Positions 13,103 to 15,810 of a DNA stretch of 15,810 bases are shown here, one piece after another. The DNA lies in the NCBI GenBank assembly GCA_023380755.1, contig JAMCSD010000006.1, positions 1-15,810 of the forward strand, given 5' to 3'. Every line of letters starts with the position of its first letter. The first letter of the stretch is position 1. Source of the stretch: Patescibacteria group bacterium (GTDB lineage Bacteria; Patescibacteria; Microgenomatia; UBA12405). The notes beneath the pieces were generated by a model. That model was given only the letters and a program-made list of their open reading frames with translations. It made no database searches and was not told the DNA's origin. The position numbers and the translations under genes were made by a program.

Positions 13103-14685
13103 TTTACTAAGAGTTTGATCGTGGCTCAGGGTGAACGCTGGCGATGTGCCTAAGACATGCAAGTCGAGCGGGATTTATGTGTAGCACCAAGCATTTAAAC
13201 GAGCGAAGTAATTAATTTTTCGCACGGAATCATCTGAGGGGTTTATCCCCGAAGGCGTGAGTACGACAAAATTATTTACGAGCGAGTTTGAGTTCTTCGT
13301 GCTATGCGTGAGTTCAGCGGCGAACGGGTGAGTAATGAACACGAACGTACCTCCAAGTGGGACATAGCTCGTCGAAAGACGAGATAATTTCCCATATTCC
13401 CTCCGGGGGAAAGACCAAAAGTCGCTTGGAAATCGGCGTGTTTGCTACCAGCTAGTTGGTGAGGTAATAGCTCACCAAGGCTTTGACGGCTACCGGCTCT
13501 TAGCGGAGAGTCCGGCACAATGGGACTGAGACACGGCCCATACACCTACGGGTGGCAGCAGTTAGGAATTTTGCGCAATGGACGAAAGTCTGACGCAGCG
13601 ACATCGCGTGAGGGATGAAGGTCTTCGGATCGTAAACCTCTTTTTTCTGGTCATGAAGGCCAGGAGAATAAGGAACTACTAACTACGTGCCAGCAGTCGC
13701 GGTAATACGTAGGTTCCAAGCGTTACCCGGTTTTATTGGGCGTAAAGGGTCTGCAGGTGGTTTTCTAAGTCCTGTTTTAAAGCCTCCGACTTAATCGGAG
13801 ATAGGGGCAGGATACTGGAAGGCTTGAATTATATCGGGGTTACTGGAATTTGTAGTGTAGGGGTAAAATCCGTGGATACTACAAAGAACACCAAGAGCGA
13901 AGGCGGGTAACCAGGTATTAATTGACACTCAGAGACGAAAGCTAGGGGAGCAAATCAGATTAGAGACCTGAGTAGTCCTAGCTGTAAACATTGCCTGTTA
14001 GTTCTGTGGCATCTGCTGCGGAATGTAAGCTAACGCGTTAAACAGGCCGCCTGGGGAGTATAGCCGTAAGGCCGAAACTCAAACGAATTGGCGGGGAGGC
14101 GCACAACCAGTGGAGCATGTGGTTCAATTCGATACGAAGCGATGAACCTTACCTGGGTTTGAAATGTACCTGCATGCCTCAGAGATGAGGAGGCCTTCGA
14201 GGGTGGTACACAGCTGTTGCATGGCTGTCGTCAGCTCGTGACGTGAGTTGTTCTCTTAAGTGAGGTAACGAGCGCAACCCCCATCCTGTGTTATCGTGTC
14301 ACAGGAAACTGCCTAGCATTATTTTGTTAGGAGGAAGGAGGGGACGACGTCAAGTCATCATGATGCTTATGTCCAGGGCTACACACATCCTACAATGGAC
14401 CGTTACAATGGGTCGCAATACCGCAAGGTGGAGCCAATCCTGAAAACTGTCCTCAGTTGGGACTGTCGGCTGAAACCTGCCGGCACGAACTCGGAATTGG
14501 TAGTAATCGCGGATCAGCAGACCGCGGTGAATACGTTCTCGCCTCTTGCACACACTGCCCGTCAAATCAGCAAAGTTGGGGGTACCTAAAGCTTGGCCTT
14601 AGGCCGAACCAAGGTAAATCCAGCGATGAGGGTTAAGTCGTAACAAGGTATCCGTACTGGAAGGTGCGGATGGATCACCTCCTTT
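13103..14685 (+). rRNA. rrs: 16S ribosomal RNA, divergent CPR type
   Basis: Recognised from AGAGTTTGATC near the 5' end, the 530 loop (GTGCCAGCAGTCGCGG), GTAGTCC, GAGCATGTGG, AACGAGCGCAACC, GACGTCAAGTC, AAGTCGTAACAAGG and GGATCACCTCC at the 3' end. Ends are set by alignment to E. coli from memory, so they may be off by a few bases. The length is about 1583 nt: helix 6 (V1) is about 110 nt longer than in E. coli while V3 and other parts are shorter. No intron-like insertion is evident. The anti-Shine-Dalgarno is intact. Several usually invariant sites differ, partly as compensated pairs (G19-C916; the helix 24 stem), so the gene is functional. No 23S or 5S gene follows; a terminator does. Confidence 0.97.
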
Positions 14686-14756
14686 GAGGTATTTTTCAAC
14701 TGATAAAGTTGAAACATTTAGTCTTCCGAAGCCGCAAGGCGGAGGAGACCTCAATA

Positions 14757-14773
14757 CCTTTCTGATACGAACT
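14757..14773 (+). other. 3' arm of the 16S rRNA processing stem
   Basis: Pairs with 13029-13044 (13 perfect pairs, then CCTT across a bulged T). Between the mature 3' end and this arm are two local hairpins: TTCAACT/AGTTGAA near 14695-14713 and one closed by GCC-GCAA-GGC near 14731-14740. Confidence 0.8.
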
Positions 14774-14814
14774 AGCTTGATTTTATGGGACGCACTATTA
14801 ACTTGAAAGACCAA

Positions 14815-14844
14815 CTAAAACCCCGCCACCGCGGGGTTTTTTAG
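14815..14844 (+). terminator. Intrinsic terminator of the 16S rRNA gene
   Basis: GC stem CCCCGC/GCGGGG (14821-14826 with 14831-14836), 4-nt loop, preceded by AAAA and followed by TTTTTT. It ends the rRNA transcript about 130 nt after the mature 3' end, before uppS. Confidence 0.93.
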
Positions 14845-14856
14845 TACCGAGTAGGA

Positions 14857-14862
14857 TATAAT
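14857..14862 (+). promoter_or_regulatory. -10 box (TATAAT) of uppS
   Basis: A perfect TATAAT after the rRNA terminator, 25 nt before the uppS ATG, giving a leader of about 18 nt with no Shine-Dalgarno. Confidence 0.45.
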
Positions 14863-14887
14863 TCCTCCAAGTCTCGACTAAATACAT

Positions 14888-15634
14888 ATGACTGTCACAT
14901 CACTTAAGCAAAAGTCGCCTTTTGTTACTGATCTGCCGATTGATCCTGACAAACTCCCCAAACATATTGCCATAATTATGGATGGCAATCGCCGTTGGGC
15001 TCGGCTTCGTGGTCTGCCGGAAACTAAAGGCCATCAGGCAGGGGCCAAAAATCTCGAAAACGTTGTTAATTATTGTCGGGATATTGGCGTTAAACACCTT
15101 ACCGTTTATGCCCTCTCTACCGAGAACTGGCGCAAACGCAGTGTTGAAGAAGTCCGCGGCATCTTTGGGCTATTTATTGATATCTTCAACAAATGGCGCA
15201 AAGACTACCGTACCTCCGGAATTAAATTTTTTGTCCTAGGCAATTTCCAAGCCTTTCCTTTCAAAGTCAAAACTGCCATTAAAAAATGCTCGAATATTGT
15301 TTTAGATAACGAACGCATCCGCTTTAATGTCGCCTTAAATTATGGTGGCCGGGATGAAATTATTACTGCCATTCAAAATATCATCAAAGACAAAATTCCT
15401 GCCCAAGACATTAACGAAGAATTAGTTTCCAAATATCTTTATACCACCGGCCAGCCGGACCCTGATCTGATTATTCGTCCCGGTGGCGAATTTCGGCTCT
15501 CTAACTTTTTACTCTGGCAAATGTCTTACGCCGAACTTTACTTCACCGATATCCTTTGGCCCGACTTTACTCCAGTGGAGCTCGAAAAAGCCATCTACTG
15601 GTATCAGCAGCGCGACCGGAGAATGGGCAAGTAA
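14888..15634 (+). CDS. uppS: Isoprenyl diphosphate synthase (UppS family)
   Basis: cis-Prenyltransferase that extends farnesyl diphosphate with isopentenyl diphosphate to make undecaprenyl diphosphate, the lipid carrier for cell wall and surface glycans. It has 248 residues, normal length. Catalytic Asp32 lies in IAIIMDGNRRWA, followed by KGHQAG, TVYALSTENW, FNVALNYGGRDEI and the C-terminal DLIIRPGGEFRLSNFLLWQ, then YAELYFTDILWPDF. In the C-terminal motif the usual RTGGEQR is RPGGEFR, but both Arg residues, Glu and Ser are kept. It has its own promoter after the rRNA terminator. Its product would serve as carrier for membrane glycosyltransferases such as the one at the left of the window. The convergent J-domain gene ends at the very next base. 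Confidence 0.97.
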   Translation: MTVTSLKQKSPFVTDLPIDPDKLPKHIAIIMDGNRRWARLRGLPETKGHQAGAKNLENVVNYCRDIGVKHLTVYALSTENWRKRSVEEVRGIFGLFIDIFNKWRKDYRTSGIKFFVLGNFQAFPFKVKTAIKKCSNIVLDNERIRFNVALNYGGRDEIITAIQNIIKDKIPAQDINEELVSKYLYTTGQPDPDLIIRPGGEFRLSNFLLWQMSYAELYFTDILWPDFTPVELEKAIYWYQQRDRRMGK

Positions 15635-15810
15635 TTACAATAATTTTTCCAGTTCATCAAACGTGGCGTTGGCCTTTTTTAGTCGAGCATGTTTTACTGG
15701 GTCTGGAGTTTTGTCTGGGTGCCATTGTGTATTAAGGTTTCTTTTGGCTGCTCCTACATAAGCCTTTCGTTCATCACGACTACCCAGCGATTGCAAGAGT
15801 AAAAAGTTAG
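15635..15810 (-). CDS. Protein with C-terminal J-domain (partial, N-terminus beyond right edge)
   Basis: My translation of the minus strand is open from the right edge to a TAA at 15635-15637 and gives 58 residues. It contains AYVGAAKRNLNTQWHPDKTP: helix II, the diagnostic HPD tripeptide, and then a Lys/Ala-rich helix III ending in FDELEKLL. This is the end of a DnaJ-type J-domain, which stimulates the ATPase of Hsp70. The protein stops directly after the J-domain, so the domain is C-terminal, unlike DnaJ itself where it is N-terminal; the rest of the protein cannot be seen. The stop directly abuts that of uppS with no gap. Confidence 0.85.
   Translation of the reverse strand, partial: NFLLLQSLGSRDERKAYVGAAKRNLNTQWHPDKTPDPVKHARLKKANATFDELEKLL

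Noticed and set aside
13103..14685. Intron or homing-endonuclease insertion in the 16S gene
   Set aside because: The excess length is explained by the extended V1 helix; there is no reading frame inside, and flanking conserved segments are at normal distances elsewhere.
1..15810. Recoded stop codons (TGA as Gly, as in some CPR groups)
   Set aside because: TGA ends the rpe-like gene at the expected place and no gene is broken by in-frame TGA codons.
1..15810. CRISPR array, transposase, prophage or toxin-antitoxin genes
   Set aside because: I saw no regularly spaced repeats, transposase motifs or phage genes on either strand.

Overview
The window looks like a chromosomal piece of a Candidate Phyla Radiation (Patescibacteria) bacterium; a Microgenomates-like group is possible but I cannot place it further. 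Reasons: a very divergent 16S rRNA gene with base changes under most universal primer sites; small, tightly packed genes; compact glycolysis and pentose-phosphate enzymes; a small GIY-YIG gene; and a tRNA-Tyr of archaeal type (C1-G72, short variable loop), a trait reported in some CPR bacteria. Stops TAA, TAG and TGA all end plausible genes, so the standard bacterial code fits.

Layout. From the left edge to about 5.9 kb, every gene lies on the minus strand, in transcription order rpiB, pgk, a membrane-anchored protein of unknown function, gap, a 5'-truncated membrane glycosyltransferase, an rpe-like epimerase, and a cytidine deaminase cut by the left edge. Spacings are short or overlapping, so this is probably one operon joining lower glycolysis, pentose-phosphate interconversion and pyrimidine nucleoside salvage. 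It carries two perfect inverted repeats (29 bp and 44 bp), each with one arm at the 5' end of a gene. From 5.9 to 10.7 kb short genes alternate in strand: a YgjP/DUF45 metalloprotease-like protein, exonuclease III, a degenerate CDP-alcohol phosphatidyltransferase-like membrane protein, a SIMPL-domain protein, NrdR, an unknown protein and an aldo/keto reductase.

From 10.8 to 11.2 kb a GIY-YIG gene lies between two copies of a promoter plus the 5' half of tRNA-Tyr; only the right copy is a complete tRNA. Then come an unknown protein and recF. The 16S rRNA gene (about 13.10-14.69 kb) has its own promoter, a boxA-like leader, a flanking processing stem and an intrinsic terminator directly downstream, so it stands alone and is not part of a 16S-23S-5S operon. 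Beyond it are uppS (isoprenyl diphosphate synthase) and, at the right edge, the end of a protein with a C-terminal J-domain.

Regulation. Many start codons sit 5-8 nt after a TATAAT-like box with no room for a Shine-Dalgarno sequence, suggesting widespread leaderless mRNAs, although the anti-Shine-Dalgarno of the 16S rRNA is intact. The most unusual items are the archaeal-type tRNA-Tyr with its duplicated 5' half around a GIY-YIG gene, the two perfect inverted repeats in the metabolic operon, and the covarying 16S changes together with a U at the E. coli C1400 position.
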